A stretch of 64,000 nt of DNA, from NCBI RefSeq assembly GCF_030272615.1, contig NC_081413.1:551827136-551891135 (forward strand), given 5' to 3'. Positions within the stretch are counted from its first letter, which is position 1. Every line of letters begins with the position of its first letter. The translations under genes and the position numbers were made by a program. The notes beneath the pieces were generated by a model. That model saw nothing but the letters and a program-made list of their open reading frames with translations. It searched no databases and was not told the origin of the DNA. Shown here one piece after another: positions 12,551 through 25,079 of the stretch. Origin of the DNA: Cryptomeria japonica. Lineage: Eukaryota > Streptophyta > Pinopsida > Cupressales > Cupressaceae.

Positions 12551-14199
12551 ATTTTCCATTCTTGAATTGCAAGTTATATCCCTTATCAAGCATCTGACCA
12601 ACACTCAAAATATTATGCTTTAAACCTTCAAGATACAACACATCATTAGTATTATGCTTACCATCAAGAGAAATAGAACCTCTATCACAGATTACACAAA
12701 CTTTGTTATCACCAAATCTTACTATACCACCATCATACCTTTCCCACAAGGGCTTCACTTAGTGAAATTGGGTTATAGCACGTGCATTCATGGCATACTA
12801 AATAATCCCCCTATTTAAAAAAAAAATTACCCTAAATTCCTTTTTTCTCACCCCCTCCCAATACACAGGCTGAAATAAAATCCCCCTTATTTTCACCAAA
12901 TATTGCATTTTTTCATAGCCCAAATTAAAAACCCCCTATTTTCATTGATAGGCAATATATTGTACCCTCATTTTTGGGATATTAAATCCCCCAACATGAA
13001 TACACGTGATATAATATTTCCTAGCTAGTGAAGCCTTTGTGACCTTTCCAAGTTCACAAATTTACTCTTATTACCTATCATATGATGAGCGCAACCACTA
13101 TCAATTACCCATTCATCTTTCTCCTCAAATTTAGTAGCTAAAGCTTTCTCTTCATAAGTGCAACTTGTAGACTTTGTAGTTATAAGATCATTTTCCTTAA
13201 TAGAAATGAACACAAATTCATCTCCTGAATTACCCTTATCTGACTCATCATCTATCACATCTTCATCAACAACATAATAACACTTCTTCTCATATTTAGG
13301 CTTATATGGCTTAAATGGCTTCTTAGGATTTCTATCTCTTTTCGGACATCTTGATGCAAAATGTCTTATCTTACTACATGAAAAGAATTTGAGAGGTAGC
13401 TTTCCTTCATATTTACCGACACCTTTAGGAAATCTTTTGGCAATAAGTGCTTCAAGCTCCTCAAGCTCTCTTTCTTAATCTTCCATCTCTTTCATCTCTT
13501 TCTCATATCTAGATACTCTTGTAGAATTTTCTCCCAGATCATATTTCGCTTCCCAAAAATAGTAGCTTTGAATGCAGATTCAGTCTTAGGAAGAGAGTCT
13601 CCAAAATCACTCAACTCAAAAGCAACAAGCTTACCAATCAACATGTCTCTTGCCACATTTGTCAAAGTTTGGATCTTATCAATAGCAACAACTTTATGCT
13701 TATAAGAAGGAGGCAAGGATCGCAACACTTTAGCAACAATTTCAAACTCTTCAAGGACTCCACCAACACATTTGATTCCACACACAAGCTCATTCACTTT
13801 ATGCATAAAAGAAGTAATATTCTCATCTTCACCCATCTTTAGGTTCTCATACTTTCCTTTCAAGCTTTGCAGCTTAGCAATATTCACATGGCTATCACCT
13901 TCATGCAAGGTCTCCAAATTTACTGAGATCTCATGAGTGGTTTCAAGATCCATCACATTAGTCATCTCAGAATCTGACAAGGAACTCAACAATGCTTCTT
14001 TCTCTCTAATATTGAATTTTGATTCCTTTATCTCATCCGGAATAGTAGGACCATTCTACGAAACATTGTAGACATTCTTAGTGATCTTTCAATACTCTTC
14101 TCCAATGCATCTCAAATGTACTTGCATCTGGCTCTTCCAGAGCATGTAGTTCATTCCATCAAATCTCAGACTATCCTTCCTAGAAGAAAAGGTTTCCAT
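12551..14199 (-). pseudogene. copia-3 gag and protease, 3' truncated and degenerate
   Basis: The frame begins with METFSSRKDSLRFDGMNY at 14199, a typical copia gag opening. It continues through gag (about 13500-13990), a zinc knuckle whose first cysteine is now Phe (FFSCSKIRHFASRC, near 13370), and the protease (WVIDSGCAHHMIGNKS, near 13090). The MITE follows, then the strand after the protease (YDGGIVRFGDN, HNILSVGQMLDKGY) down to about 12551. Stops occur in gag (for example near 14090) and just before the protease. Integrase, RT and RNase H are absent, so this is a truncated relic. Confidence 0.8.
12745..13041. mobile_element. hAT-like MITE, 297 bp
   Basis: ACCTTTCC occurs at 12737-12744 and at 13042-13049, a perfect 8-bp target duplication. 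Between the copies is a 297-bp block with inverted ends: CACAAGGGCTTCACT at the left, and CACAAAGGCTTCACT when the right end is read in reverse, with weaker pairing further in (CACGTG...ATTCATG on both arms). The block breaks copia-3 between KFVNLER and YDGG, two pieces adjacent in copia-1. An 8-bp duplication with CA... ends fits hAT. No coding capacity; the inside is C-run and T-rich. Confidence 0.88.
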
Positions 14200-14829
14200 C
14201 CCAGATCTCCTCAAGCGATCAAGCTTCTTTCGGAGGATCTATCTCTAATACCAAATGTTGGCAATAATGTAGCAAACTGAGAGGGGGGGGTGGATCAGTT
14301 TGCACCTAAATTACTGCAACTTAAACCACAAAATAGATCTGATTATTAGTAGTTAAAGCATTAAACAAAACTACATCAATAACACACATAACACCAAGAT
14401 TTTTTATGTGGAAAATTCGGTTAAGGAAAAAACCACGATAGGAACCTACCCACAATGAGATAATACCTTGTTAGGAGTAAATGTGAATATTAAAATGGGA
14501 ATGCACATGCATTTAGGCACACTTCCTAGAGCTCACTACTCAAAATAAGAAACCCAGAAAGGCTACAACCTTAAGGGAAGGTTCATTGCCTTATATAAAG
14601 TTTCACTGACTTACAAAAACATTTGGACTACAATCCAGATCATATGAACTATGAAAATAGCATCTCCATATGCTTGAGTACAATTCCAGTTAAGCTCACT
14701 AACAAATCTTCACTGCAACACACTTCTTCACATAATTTTACACATCTACCCTACTACTAAATGATTGATATAATATTTGCACATAGCATTGTCACTAATA
14801 ATGATTATTACATCTATTTATACAAACCC

Positions 14830-14946
14830 TGTAATGCCTCACCAGAAACCCTAAAGGAAATACCACACTACAAGGCAATGTATCAATTGAAAGTATACCA
14901 TAGAGAGATATGAGTCTGACTAGCTCACTCGAGGAGGGGTACTACA
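14830..14946 (-). repeat. gypsy-1 LTR, left copy
   Basis: 117 bp, TGTAATGCCTCACC to GGGTACTACA. Six substitutions separate it from the right copy, five of them transitions. Confidence 0.93.
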
Positions 14947-14967
14947 TCCTCCCCCCCAAAACTAGGC

Positions 14968-17900
14968 TTACTCCTGGAAGCCTAAAAGAAGATAAGAGTA
15001 AAGCTCTCTCATCTTTGCTGCATCCTCCCAAGTCATCGAGGTCTCATCATTTGGGTCCCATAGGACCCTTACCTGTTCGATGGTACGACCCCTAATGGTC
15101 AAGTCCCAATGTTGAAGAATTTGCACGGGCTCCATAGAAAGTTGCCCGTCCTTGACCTGTAAAGAGTTCCAATCAAGAACATGTGTCACATTAGGGTGAT
15201 AAGGTCAAAGAACTGAAACATGAAAGACATCATGGATGCGGGATAGACTTGGTGGCAAGGAAAGACAGTAGGTAATAGGTCCTATCCTCTCAAGGATCTC
15301 AAAAGGGCCAACAAAACGAGGCGCCAACTTAGAACCCTTTCCATAACGGATCAGACTCTTCCGCGGATGCAAACTCAAAAACACATGGTCACCAACAAAA
15401 AACTGACGATCTACCCTATGAGCATCTACATACTTCTTCTGCCTATCCTATGTAGCTACCAAATGCTCACGAATCCGCTCAACCTGCTGCTCCATCTATC
15501 AAAGAATATCCAATCCTATAAGCACCCTGTCCTCTAGCTGATCCCAACTCCAAGGAGTATGGCAAGGATGACCATATAGTTCCTGGAAAGGAGACATACC
15601 TATGGAGCTATGATATCCATTGTTATAAGAAAACTCCACTAGATAGATATAATCCTCCCAATGCGACTGTTGGTCCATAATGTACATGCGAAGCATGTCC
15701 TCCAAAACCTGATTCACATGCTCGGTCTGACCGTCAGTCTCTAGGTGATAAGATGAACTAAATTTCAACTGTGTCCCCAAAGCATGCTGAAGTGACATCC
15801 ACAATGCTGAGGTAAAGACAGGGCCTCTATCAGAATTGATCCGCCTTGGTATCCCATGCTATCTCACTACATCTTCCAAGAAGACACGTGCCACTACTGC
15901 TGCCGTATAGGAAGCTCGAATAGGGACAAAGTGAGCAACCTTGGTCAACCTATCAAAAATGACCATGATGGCATCATGTCGATGCAAAGAGATAGGCAAT
16001 CCAACAATGAAGTCCATGGAAATGATGTCCCATTTCCAATCCGGTACCAAATTAGGCTGTAAAAGCCCTGTCAGGTGCTGGTGCTCTGCCTTCACTTGCT
16101 GACATTCTAAACATCTCGACATGAAATCAACAATGTCATGTTTCATGCCGGCCCAATGATAGATCTGTTTAAGATCCGCGTGCATCTTTTTGACACCTTG
16201 ATGTGCTGAATAAGGTGCACAATGAGCCTCAGTCATGATCAAAATGCAAAGACCCTCCAAAGGAGGTACATAGATCTGACCAAGATGATGAAGAAGACCA
16301 TCTACCTCAAGAGTATAACTAGCAAACCTACCCTCCAAGGGCCTTCTGGATTCCAACATGGATCTAACATCTTGATACCAAGTATCCTGAGGAAGAACTC
16401 CAAGAATTCTCTCTCTCAAGTCCACCCCAAGGGATAATGCTGAAACTACATGCCGCCTATGGCTCAAAGCATCAGCCACTACATTATCCTATCCCTAAAT
16501 ATATCAAACCTCAAAATCATACTCGTAGAGGAATTCCATCCATATTCATTATCAAGCATTCAAGTTTGGCTGCATGAAGATATATTGCAAACTGCGGTGA
16601 TCACTATGCAGCTCAAACTGACGCCCTAACAGAAAATGTCGCCATCTAACCAATGCATGCACTACCGCTACCAACTCCAAATCATGAACTGGATAGTTCA
16701 ACTCATGGTCCTTGAGTTTGCAAGACTCATAGGCAACCACATGTCCCTCCTTCATAAGAACTGCACCTATAACTTCTAAGGAGGCATATGTGCATACCAT
16801 AAAATATCGAGATGGATCAGGGACTGCCAAAATTGGAGCACTGACAAGGAGTTCCTTGAAGGTACAAAAAGCTGACTCGCACTACTTTGACCAAACAAAC
16901 TTCTTCCCTTTCCTCTAGAGAGAAGTAATTGGGTGACCTATTCGGGAAAAGCCCTGAACAAAGCGACGGTAATATCTGGCCAAACCCATAAAACTCTAAA
17001 TCTCTGAAACATTGGTCGATGCTGGCTAATAAACAATGGCTTGGATCTTTGAAGGATCCATGGATATACCCTCTCCCAAAACCACATGACCAAGATAGTT
17101 CACCTCAGTCCGGAAGAAATCACACTTCACCAAATTGGCATAAAGCTGATTCTCCCTCAAGCACTGCAGTACCTGTCATAAGTGACTCTCATGTTCTTCC
17201 ATAGATCTAGAATAAATCAATATGTCATCCAAGAACATAAGGACAAAATGATCTAGGTATGTGCAAAAAACCCCATTCATGAGGCACATGAAAACTGAAG
17301 GCGCATTTGTCAACCCAAATGGCACCACTGTGAACTCATATTAACCATAACGAGTACGAAATGCCATCTTATGAATGTTTGCATCATGAATGCGCAACTA
17401 ATGATACCCAAATTTTAGATCAATCTTAGAGAACACCTTGGCTCCCTTCACCTGATCAAAAAGATCATCTATACGAGGCAATGGATATCGATTACGGATG
17501 GTTAGCTTATTTAGCTGTCGGTAATCAATGCATAACCGAAGAGATCCATCCTTCTTCTTGATGAAGATAATAGGCACACCCCAAGGAGAAACACTAGGAT
17601 GAATGAATCCCTTGGCCAACAATTCCTCCATCTACAACTTCAACTCACTCAACTCCTGAGTAGTCATCCGATATGGAGCTCTTGAAATAGGTTCCGCACC
17701 AGGAACCAAGTCAATGTGAAAGTCTATGTCTCACTTCGGAGGCATATTAGGAATATCCAATGGAAACACATTAGCATACTCTCAAATAATAGGGTGACCA
17801 TCAAGAGCAATTTCTCGACTCTCTTCCTCATCCACATCCTCAAGTGCAACTGCAAAAAGCTAACACCCTTGATGCATACACCACTTAAGTTGCATAACAG

Positions 17901-19651
17901 AAATCATACGTAAGGATACCAATCTCTGAACTCCAATGATCCCCACTTTCCTGCCATGGTCATCTAAACACTCAACCATCTTCTGATGATAGTCTACATG
18001 AGCACTATGAGAAGATAGCCAATCCATCCCCAACACTACTCCATAAGAACCCAAAGGAATGACTTGAAGGTCAAAAAAAGTAACAAAGGGTCCTAGGTCC
18101 AACTCACAATAGGGAACATAAGAATCTACAGACACTCACACCTTGGTAGCTAACTCTACTTGCCACCTATCTGCCTTCTTAGTGGATGCGAGTCCACACC
18201 GCTCCACAATGGACGAAGAAATAAAGGAATCCGAAGCACCAGAGTAAAAAGGAACTGAGATAGGGATATCACACAACACACCTGTAGTCTCAATAATAGT
18301 CCCCTAATGCTCAGCCTAGTAGTCATCCACCGCTGCAAACACTCTGTGGGATCTACCATCATCCCCTACTGTCGTCTCTAATGTAGCCAACCTCTGATTT
18401 CCCATCTAGTGGGAACGCTGAGGACATTGCGTGGCTATATGGCCAAACTGCCCACAAGAGAAGCAAGCTCCTCTACCTGGTCCTCTACCTCTAGTTGGCC
18501 CACTAGACTATTGGAAGCTTCCTCGGCTAGGGGTTTGAGATGCACCCTGAGAGGACTGCCCTGGAGGACCCTGTCTGCTCCTCTGCTAATTTTTGTTTCT
18601 CCTATTCTAAAAATTGCCACCCTGCTGGCCCTGGAACTATTTCAGTCTCGGCGGTTGCTGCTGTCCACCCTTAGTGGGTGCTTGAGGAGTCCTAAATGGT
18701 GCAACTGGCTGGGACTGATTCCCATGAGCTATGTTCCCACTAAAGGGTGCACTCCCAATCTGCACACCTGACTGACCACCTAGTGCATGGCTAAGGTTCT
18801 GCTCAACCAATTTGGCTTTCGCTGTGGTGACCTCAACTGAAGCTGGCTTGAAAACTCCCACCCCTCCACTAATACGGTCATTAAGACCTCTCAATAAATG
18901 CTGCACGAGAATAGCCTCATCGTTACCAATCCCAGCATATTGTTTCAGCTCATAAAATCTGTGCTTGAACTGGTCAACTAACATACCAAACTGCCGCAAG
19001 GCGTAGAACTCATCTGCCCAAGTCTGCCTCCACTGAGGTGAGAGAAACCGTGCCCTGAATCTCTCTAAGAATATCTCCCAAGAAATGATGTTGATGCATA
19101 CACCGATCTTCTCCTCCTCCAATCTCCACCAGATCGAAGCGAAGCTATCAAGACGCATAATGGCACATCTCGCTCTGGTGTTAATACTATAAGGGAACAT
19201 TGCAAAACACCTATCCAAAGTGATCAACCAAGTCTCTGCCTCGAGACCTGTGCCTCGACCATCGAAGAAGGGAGGGTTGGTTCTTATCAAGTCCTTGATG
19301 TGACGCATGGGAGCTGGGTCCGGAGCAACTGGGACCTCCCTCCTTCTTGGAGACCTCTCTCTCCTCTGGAATCGGATGATGCGATTCCCCCACCTGAGCA
19401 AGAGTAGGTTGCTCACCCTTAGGTCTAGGGCCTAGCCTGGCTAGAACCTCCTGGAACATCTGTCTCAGGTCTTCCCTTTCGGGAACCTATTCCTCTGCAT
19501 GCTCATCCTAGTGAACTGACTGTTCCATCTCCACACTCACATGAGTGGGTGGTGGGGAAGGACTACGACAGTCGGATCCTCGACCCCATCCCACACCTCT
19601 ACCTCTATTGCGGCCTCCCGCACGGCCACCTCCCCTAGCTCTCCTAGCCAT
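14968..19651 (-). pseudogene. gypsy-1 gag-pol polyprotein, degenerate
   Basis: The frame opens with MARRARGG at 19651, an Arg/Gly-rich start. Next come gag (WWRLEEEK, FRARFLSPQWRQ, near 19000-19150) and a CCHC knuckle (CFSCGQFGHIATQC, near 18450). Then follow an aspartic protease region (GMDWLSSHSAHVDY, near 18010), RT ([20 protein letters not shown], catalytic FLDDILIY near 17220), RNase H (ELHSDHRSLQYI), a zinc-binding integrase N-terminus (HQGVKKMHADLKQIYHWAGM), integrase core (DFIVGLP, DGQTEHVNQVLEDMLRMY) and a chromodomain-like C-terminus (about 14970-15130). The order RT, RNase H, integrase plus a chromodomain identifies a chromovirus. At least a dozen in-frame stops interrupt it, many one transition away from the expected residue. 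Not functional. Confidence 0.9.
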
Positions 19652-19803
19652 GACTTGACACTACAAAGGAGAAAATGGTTCAGATCAATGGCAAGGATAA
19701 GCAAGGGAAACACAAACATAAAGGCCTACTCACAAGGTCAAAATAAATGGGCTCACTACAATCCCAGAGTACACAGTGTTGAAACTTGGGATCTGATACC
19801 AAG

Positions 19804-19920
19804 TGTAATGCCCCACCAGAAACCCTAAAGGAAATACCACACTACAAGGCAATGTATCCATTGAAAGTACACCATAGAGAAATATGATTCTAACTAGCTC
19901 ACTCGAGGAGGGGTACTACA
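19804..19920 (-). repeat. gypsy-1 LTR, right copy (5' LTR of the element)
   Basis: 117 bp, preceded by the primer-site complement at 19791-19803 (ATCTGATACCAAG) and followed by the AACCC target-site copy. Confidence 0.93.
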
Positions 19921-20740
19921 AACCCTCAACCTATATTTCAAGGTCGGCCAAACCCTCAATATAAATTACAAAATAATATCCTCACATGCTACAACAATAC
20001 ATGCAGACCAAAACAATGCCAGCTAAGACATAGTATAGACCTAAATCAATACCGCAAATATGAAACACCTCCAATAATTATGCCTCGATCATCTACAACA
20101 TAGTACAACCACCAAGAACATCGCATAACATGAAGAACATCACCAGACAAGGAAAATCTTCAATAATGCACACAATAACCAATGGAGACCACCAATATGC
20201 ATAAAACACAATCAAAAGACATTCACAAGCAACGTGAATTGCATGACAACAATCACAACAACTCAGATTACCATAATCATCATCATCTCTCTATCGGAGC
20301 TCAAGAACATCAACATAACTGATTGTCAACCTGAAAGATTCGCTTGTGGATATCCAAATCATGAATGAAGCTAACTGAGGACAAACATAAATGTCCAGAA
20401 CACATTCCACTCATCCACAACCAAAGATATAACAATTCTGGAATAATATGGAACACAAACCAGAATATCGAATAACACGAATAATTGTTTTACATCTCAA
20501 TACTGGATCTCATTACTTAATTAAATCATCATGCAAACCTTTGCAAATGGGAATAAACCATCTACAGACAACATACAAGAAACCCTTTAAACCACATCAT
20601 CTCATTTGCAATGCATAGGCTAAACCAACTCATCCAATCAAACTACAACACTAGAATACACAAAAGAAAAATTCCCAACAATCTCATCATCGACAATCTC
20701 CACATATGTTGATATAATTGACAACACATCAGTGACAACA

Positions 20741-20950
20741 TATCAGCCAATATCCACGTATAAAATCTAGTTTTTCTCTTGTGGTTGTGTTCTTCATGTT
20801 CTTTCTACATTTAGTGTTTTATATCTATCAAGTTTGTTTGATGAAGATTGATATTTTTGTGGAGGATTAAAGTTTGAGATTTTTTTTTTATCTATGGGAA
20901 TATTGATTCACTCCCCCTCTCAATACTCCAGTCCTTTCAATCTAATCAAC
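20741..20950 (+). repeat. Fragment of a plus-strand copia LTR 3' end
   Basis: The motif TGATTCACTCCCCCTCTCAA at 20903 matches the C-rich motif near the 3' end of the other copia LTRs here, and CAACA follows near 20950. No primer site or coding sequence follows; the LINE starts instead. An orphan LTR end. Confidence 0.45.
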
Positions 20951-22341
20951 AATAGCCTTGTCCCTCCTAGCAACACCATCAAAAATTAAGTTTATACCAA
21001 CCTGGGACTGGTGGTTTCCAACTAGTGTTCCTCCTTATCAATCTTTTGGAGTTGTCAAACTTTGCATAATTATTTGGCAGGTCCTAGTTTCTCGCCATTT
21101 TGTCATCAAAGTGGGTATGGGGGTATGATGGGCACTTCCAAGTAGTGACCGATAAGTTTTCCTTCAGCAGCTTATAGAGGATTTTGAAAACAACCTCAAC
21201 TGAGTTCTCCTCCCCCCTAAAGATTTTTTTGCTCCTTTCGTTCCGCAAGCTCCATTCCACATGGGGGGAATCAACCTCCAGAGCTATCTAACCAAAGGGT
21301 TGTGGGTAGGTCACCACCATTCAATGACAAATTGTTGAAGGTAACTATTCAAAGTGTACTGAATCTCCAGCTTCACCACCACTTTTTGCCAAAGCTTGTG
21401 AGAAAAATCATATTGGAGAAAAATATGAGGGATAGTCTCTTCATCCTGTTTACATATAACACGCGTATTAGATAATTAGAATCCTCTCTTTGTTAGGTTG
21501 TCCTATGTTAATATTTTATTATGCATGGTCATCCACCAAAAGAAGTTTATTTTGGGTATCGATTGAGGATTCTGAATTCTCCACCACCTTGAGGAGTTAC
21601 CATCATTTGATGATAGATTGTAAGACAATCTAGCTAAAAAAAGTCCCTATTGCTCCTTCCTCCAAATGAAGTTGTCCTTTCTCGAAAAAAGAGGGATTCT
21701 TATTTTTCTTAGAATCATTTGTAGATCCACTGCCTTCTGAGTAAAAAAGGGTTGGTTTTGACATAATTGAGTAAGATCCTTGCAACTATTAAAGGGGGTA
21801 AGATAATCCACAACCAGAATACTAAAAAACCTTCTATAATTATCACAGAGGCACCTTAAATTTTGATTAGAAGTCAAAGGCATGTCCCCAATCCAAACAT
21901 CCTCCTAAAACTAGATTATGAGCTCACTCCCAACCTATCATTTTAGACTCGATTAAATTAGATTCCTACACTTACGAATATTATTCTCGATTTTTTATCC
22001 ACTTGGGAATCCAATAGTAGAGAGGGTTCTGAAAAAATTCTCAAAATTAAGATATTTGGCTCCCATAATTTTTCACCAATTAGAATTGTTGAGTGCAAGT
22101 TTCAATCCCATCTTAGCAATAAGTGCTTTATGAATAGTGGTTAATTTTTTTATCCCTATCCCTCCCAAATTCTTGGGTTTGCAGACCATCTCCCAATTGA
22201 AAAGAGCCATTCTCTTTCTTTCCTCCATACTTGTCCAGAGAAAGGTCCTTTGGATTCTTTCAAGTTTTTTTGCCATGGAACTAGAAATATTAAAGAGAGA
22301 CAAAAAATAAATAGGTATACCCTGCAGCGATATTGTAAGTA
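20951..22341 (-). pseudogene. LINE (L1-type) ORF2, 3' part
   Basis: Minus-strand remains of the C-terminal end of a non-LTR retrotransposon ORF2. KKLERIQRTFLW and NWEMVCKPKNLGGIGIKKL (22100-22290) are the conserved segment after the RT domain. VICKQDEETIPHIFLQYDFS (near 21440) is the zf-RVT zinc-binding region. Several stops and shifts are present. The other part of the same LINE lies at 40580-44230; the gypsy element between them is flanked by ACTAG, so the two parts were once continuous. Confidence 0.85.
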
Positions 22342-22346
22342 ACTAG

Positions 22347-23797
22347 TGTATGCGGGAAAAGCGGGTCGATAGAACTTAAAATGTGAAAAATAGAGTTCTA
22401 GGGAGCCTTGCTCACACACCCACAGGACTTCTTGGTGCAAGCTATGGAGTCATGAGGTATGGCTCAGCTTCCCAAGATTGGTTCCATGGTTCTCTATCTT
22501 ACACGGTCCCTCAAACCAATATTTTTGCTCTCAGATCACTGAGCAAAATGGTTTAGGGATGACAAATGCAAGAACGAGGGATGCTTTTGTTGATTTTAAG
22601 ATGAGATGCATCCTAAGCTATGCATGATGTTACAAATGCAATAAAATAGTTATAAGATGACAAGGTTAGTAAACAAGACTATCCTAGCATACTATATTAG
22701 TTTATGATTTAAACTAAATGATAAAGAATACACTCTAAACATCCATATTTAGATTAATTCTTATCTAAAAGAGAGGATAAATGATGAGCATAAATGATAT
22801 ATGAAAGCTTGAATGTATTTGAGCATAAGTATGATACTAAAAACTTGGATATGAAAATGGAGGAATGAGAGCTCTATTTATAGCAAAAATAGAGCAATGG
22901 ATGGCCAAGATTGAAAGCTTTAATCAAGGGTCAAGTTTGAAAGTTGGGAATCCATGTTTGTAATTGGCACCAATGAAATGGTGACAATTGTCAACATAAG
23001 GTTGGTTGAGAAAAGAGGTTGGAGACATTAAATGTCTGAGAAGAGCTCATGGTTATCTTAGGGGGTAAGGGTTAAGCTCAAGTTAGGGTTACCCATTGGA
23101 TTAAGTTTTAATCCAAAGGATAAACTTTTGTGCAAATGATTAAGGGATAACCATGGTCAAAGCAATGAATGCTTGATGAGACCCTTGGGTTACATGGAGG
23201 TTGAGTTTAGGGAAATTCTTTAATCATGCTAGAGGGTTGAGTTAACCATTAATGGTTATGAAGACTTTGGGGATAACTTTGTAAGAGTTCTTCCAAATTT
23301 GGGGGCATTCAACAAGTTTGAATGGATAAAGGCTTTAATGCAATTTGAAGACTTTACTCCAAATTTGAGAAGTGACCTCCTCAAATTTAGGGAAAAGGGA
23401 TAATGGATGGGTTTGGGTTAATTAATTTGGTTTAGAATATTCTAGAAGAGGTTAGAAAGAGGGTTAGAATGCAAGTGGAAGGTGTAGGATTTTGCAAGTG
23501 GGTGAGGGAAAATAGGTTTTAATTGAATTTAATTCAATTTGGTTGCAATTAAATAAATTAGATTTATTTAATTTAGGATAACTATTTTAATTAAATTTGA
23601 ATTTAATTAAAAAGTGGACAGAGGCTTTAATTGAATAAAATGAATTTATCCTATTAAATGGTATAGTGAATTTAATTGAGTAATTTACTTAATTAAATAG
23701 AGGAATGCGGATAATTTAATTAAATTGGATTTAATTAAATAGAGAGATGAACATAAAAATATTCATTTAGGAATATGGTCATTTTTATACATCTACA
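22347..23797 (-). repeat. gypsy-2 LTR, left copy (3' LTR)
   Basis: Begins TGTATGCGGGAAAAGCGGG, ends CATCTACA. Near-identical to 39144-40574; differences are scattered substitutions and a few short indels, such as an extra TTGGATTTAATTAA-like stretch near 23725. The U3-like part has many TTTAATTAAA motifs (23520-23740). Confidence 0.93.
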
Positions 23798-23811
23798 TTT
23801 TGCCCCTCTTT
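23798..23811 (-). other. Polypurine tract of gypsy-2
   Basis: TTTTGCCCCTCTTT directly abuts the LTR end; its complement AAAGAGGGGCAAAA is a standard polypurine tract priming plus-strand DNA synthesis. The same LTR-end and C-run arrangement recurs at 56785-56801. Confidence 0.8.
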
Positions 23812-24379
23812 GAAGTGACGTGTGTGCACATGTTAATTCAAAGAAAATTATGTGTCATTGCAATTTTATGATCAATGTCTTTTTTTTTATGTCGTGCTCC
23901 AGATTTGATGTGTGATACCCTAGATTCGATAAATGATGGTGATAATGCCCCCTCGGGAGATGAATCAATATTTTGAAAATTTTGATTTGATTTGATAATT
24001 TGCGTTTGGTGTGTAAGATTTGGGCTAGGTGAAATGTTTAAATTGATTCATCTCCCGATAATTGATGCATTTTAGGGTATGAGGGAGACCGCGAGAAAAT
24101 TACATGCTCATTTCCCTAATCCTAATTTCATTTTACCCTATAAAAGGGGAAAAGTGCTTTGTTTTGTCTCATTTGTGCTTGTTGACTTTGAAGAAAGGGA
24201 CTTTTGGAGAGAAGACAAAATGCCTATTCCCTATGCTATGCATCGATTTGACTGCGTTCGGAGGTATTAGAGACTTGCCGCATATGGACCACCGGTAAGT
24301 CAACCCTTTTGACCCCTTTTTGATTTTGAATTTGATCATTTTTTATCCATTTTTTATTTTTGAAATTTGGTTTTAACAG

Positions 24380-24850
24380 TTTAGCGCATAGAAGTCATAG
24401 TTTAGCGCATATGATAAATTAGGTAGCGCATAGGGTAGCATTTTAGGGTAGCGTCCAAAAATGAATAGGGTAGTGCATGAAAGTTTTAGGTTAGCGCATG
24501 GCATCAGATTAGCGCATGATGAACATAGGGTAGCACGTCAGGTTAAAAGTGTAGCGCATAGGTCAAACCTAGCGCATAGGGTCTATAGGGGGTCGCATGG
24601 GTAGGGGGATTTAGCACGTAGGCTATATCTAGTGCATAGCGTTAAATAGGTAGCACAAGCATAGGATAGGTTAGCACATATGTCTTTTTTTTAGCGCTTA
24701 GGGTAGGTTGGGTGACGCATGGAGAAAAAAAGGATAGCGCATAGAGGTAGTCTAGCACATAGGGTAGATATAATAGCGCGTGGAGAAAACAAGGTAGCGC
24801 ATGGGTATAGTTTTAGCGCATAGCCAAGTTTAATTAGTGCATGGATTGAG
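24380..24850 (+). repeat. Array of degenerate TAGCGCAT octamers before the antisense frame
   Basis: About 23 copies of TAGCGCAT or close variants (TAGTGCAT, TAGCACAT, TAGCGCGT, TAGCGCTT) occur in 470 bp, spaced roughly 15-30 bases. The spacers are unrelated apart from a tendency to AGG after the motif. Most variants differ by a C-to-T or G-to-A change in the central CG, as expected from methylation decay. Function unknown; not a CRISPR array, because the unit is too short and the spacing irregular. Confidence 0.8.
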
Positions 24851-25079
24851 TTTGGCAAGATTTAGATGATTTTTGGATGTGAAAGATTGCATAGGAAAAG
24901 GTCAGTTTTGCTTGGGGGATGGATTGTTGCCATTTGTTTGGTCTTTTGTCATGTTTTGATAATTTGTCCAATATGAGTATTGATATAACTTGATTTATTT
25001 TGCGATTTCAAGTTATTGATGTAGATATGAATGTGTTGTTTTGATTGAACCATGATTTGTTTTGCATTGTTTTCAAGTT

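Larger units (their letters stand above)
14830..19920 (-). mobile_element. Ty3/gypsy chromovirus with very short LTRs (gypsy-1)
   Basis: 117-bp LTRs at both ends (111 of 117 positions match by eye) enclose a gag-pol frame on the minus strand. A perfect 5-bp target duplication AACCC flanks the element (14825-14829 and 19921-19925). The primer site is the complement of TTGGTATCAGAT, a met-tRNA type, next to the right LTR; a C-run (TCCTCCCCCCC), the complement of the polypurine tract, follows the left LTR. The total of 5,091 bp is typical for chromoviruses, but the LTRs are far shorter than the usual several hundred bases. Confidence 0.93.
12551..20740 (-). mobile_element. Ty1/copia retrotransposon fragment (copia-3), host to two insertions
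   Basis: Minus-strand gag to protease sequence lies at 12551-14199. To its right come a decayed primer-site complement (ATACCAAA) and an LTR beginning TGTTGGCA at 14256. The pol half and the other LTR are missing beyond 12550, where copy B begins. A hAT-like MITE sits in the coding part and a chromovirus in the LTR. Right end placed at a CAACA near 20740, approximate. Confidence 0.7.
14256..20740 (-). repeat. copia-3 5' LTR, interrupted by a chromovirus
   Basis: Starts TGTTGGCAATAATG after a damaged primer-site complement and carries the G-run motif GAGAGGGGGGGG near 14280 seen in the other copia LTRs here. It is cut at 14829 by the chromovirus and resumes at 19926. The end near 20740 is a guess based on a CAACA terminus. 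The stretch 19926-20740 contains no gene. Confidence 0.6.

Noticed and set aside
24380-24850. CRISPR-like array of TAGCGCAT
   Set aside because: The unit is 8 bases, spacing is irregular, and the setting is a plant retrotransposon; no Cas genes.
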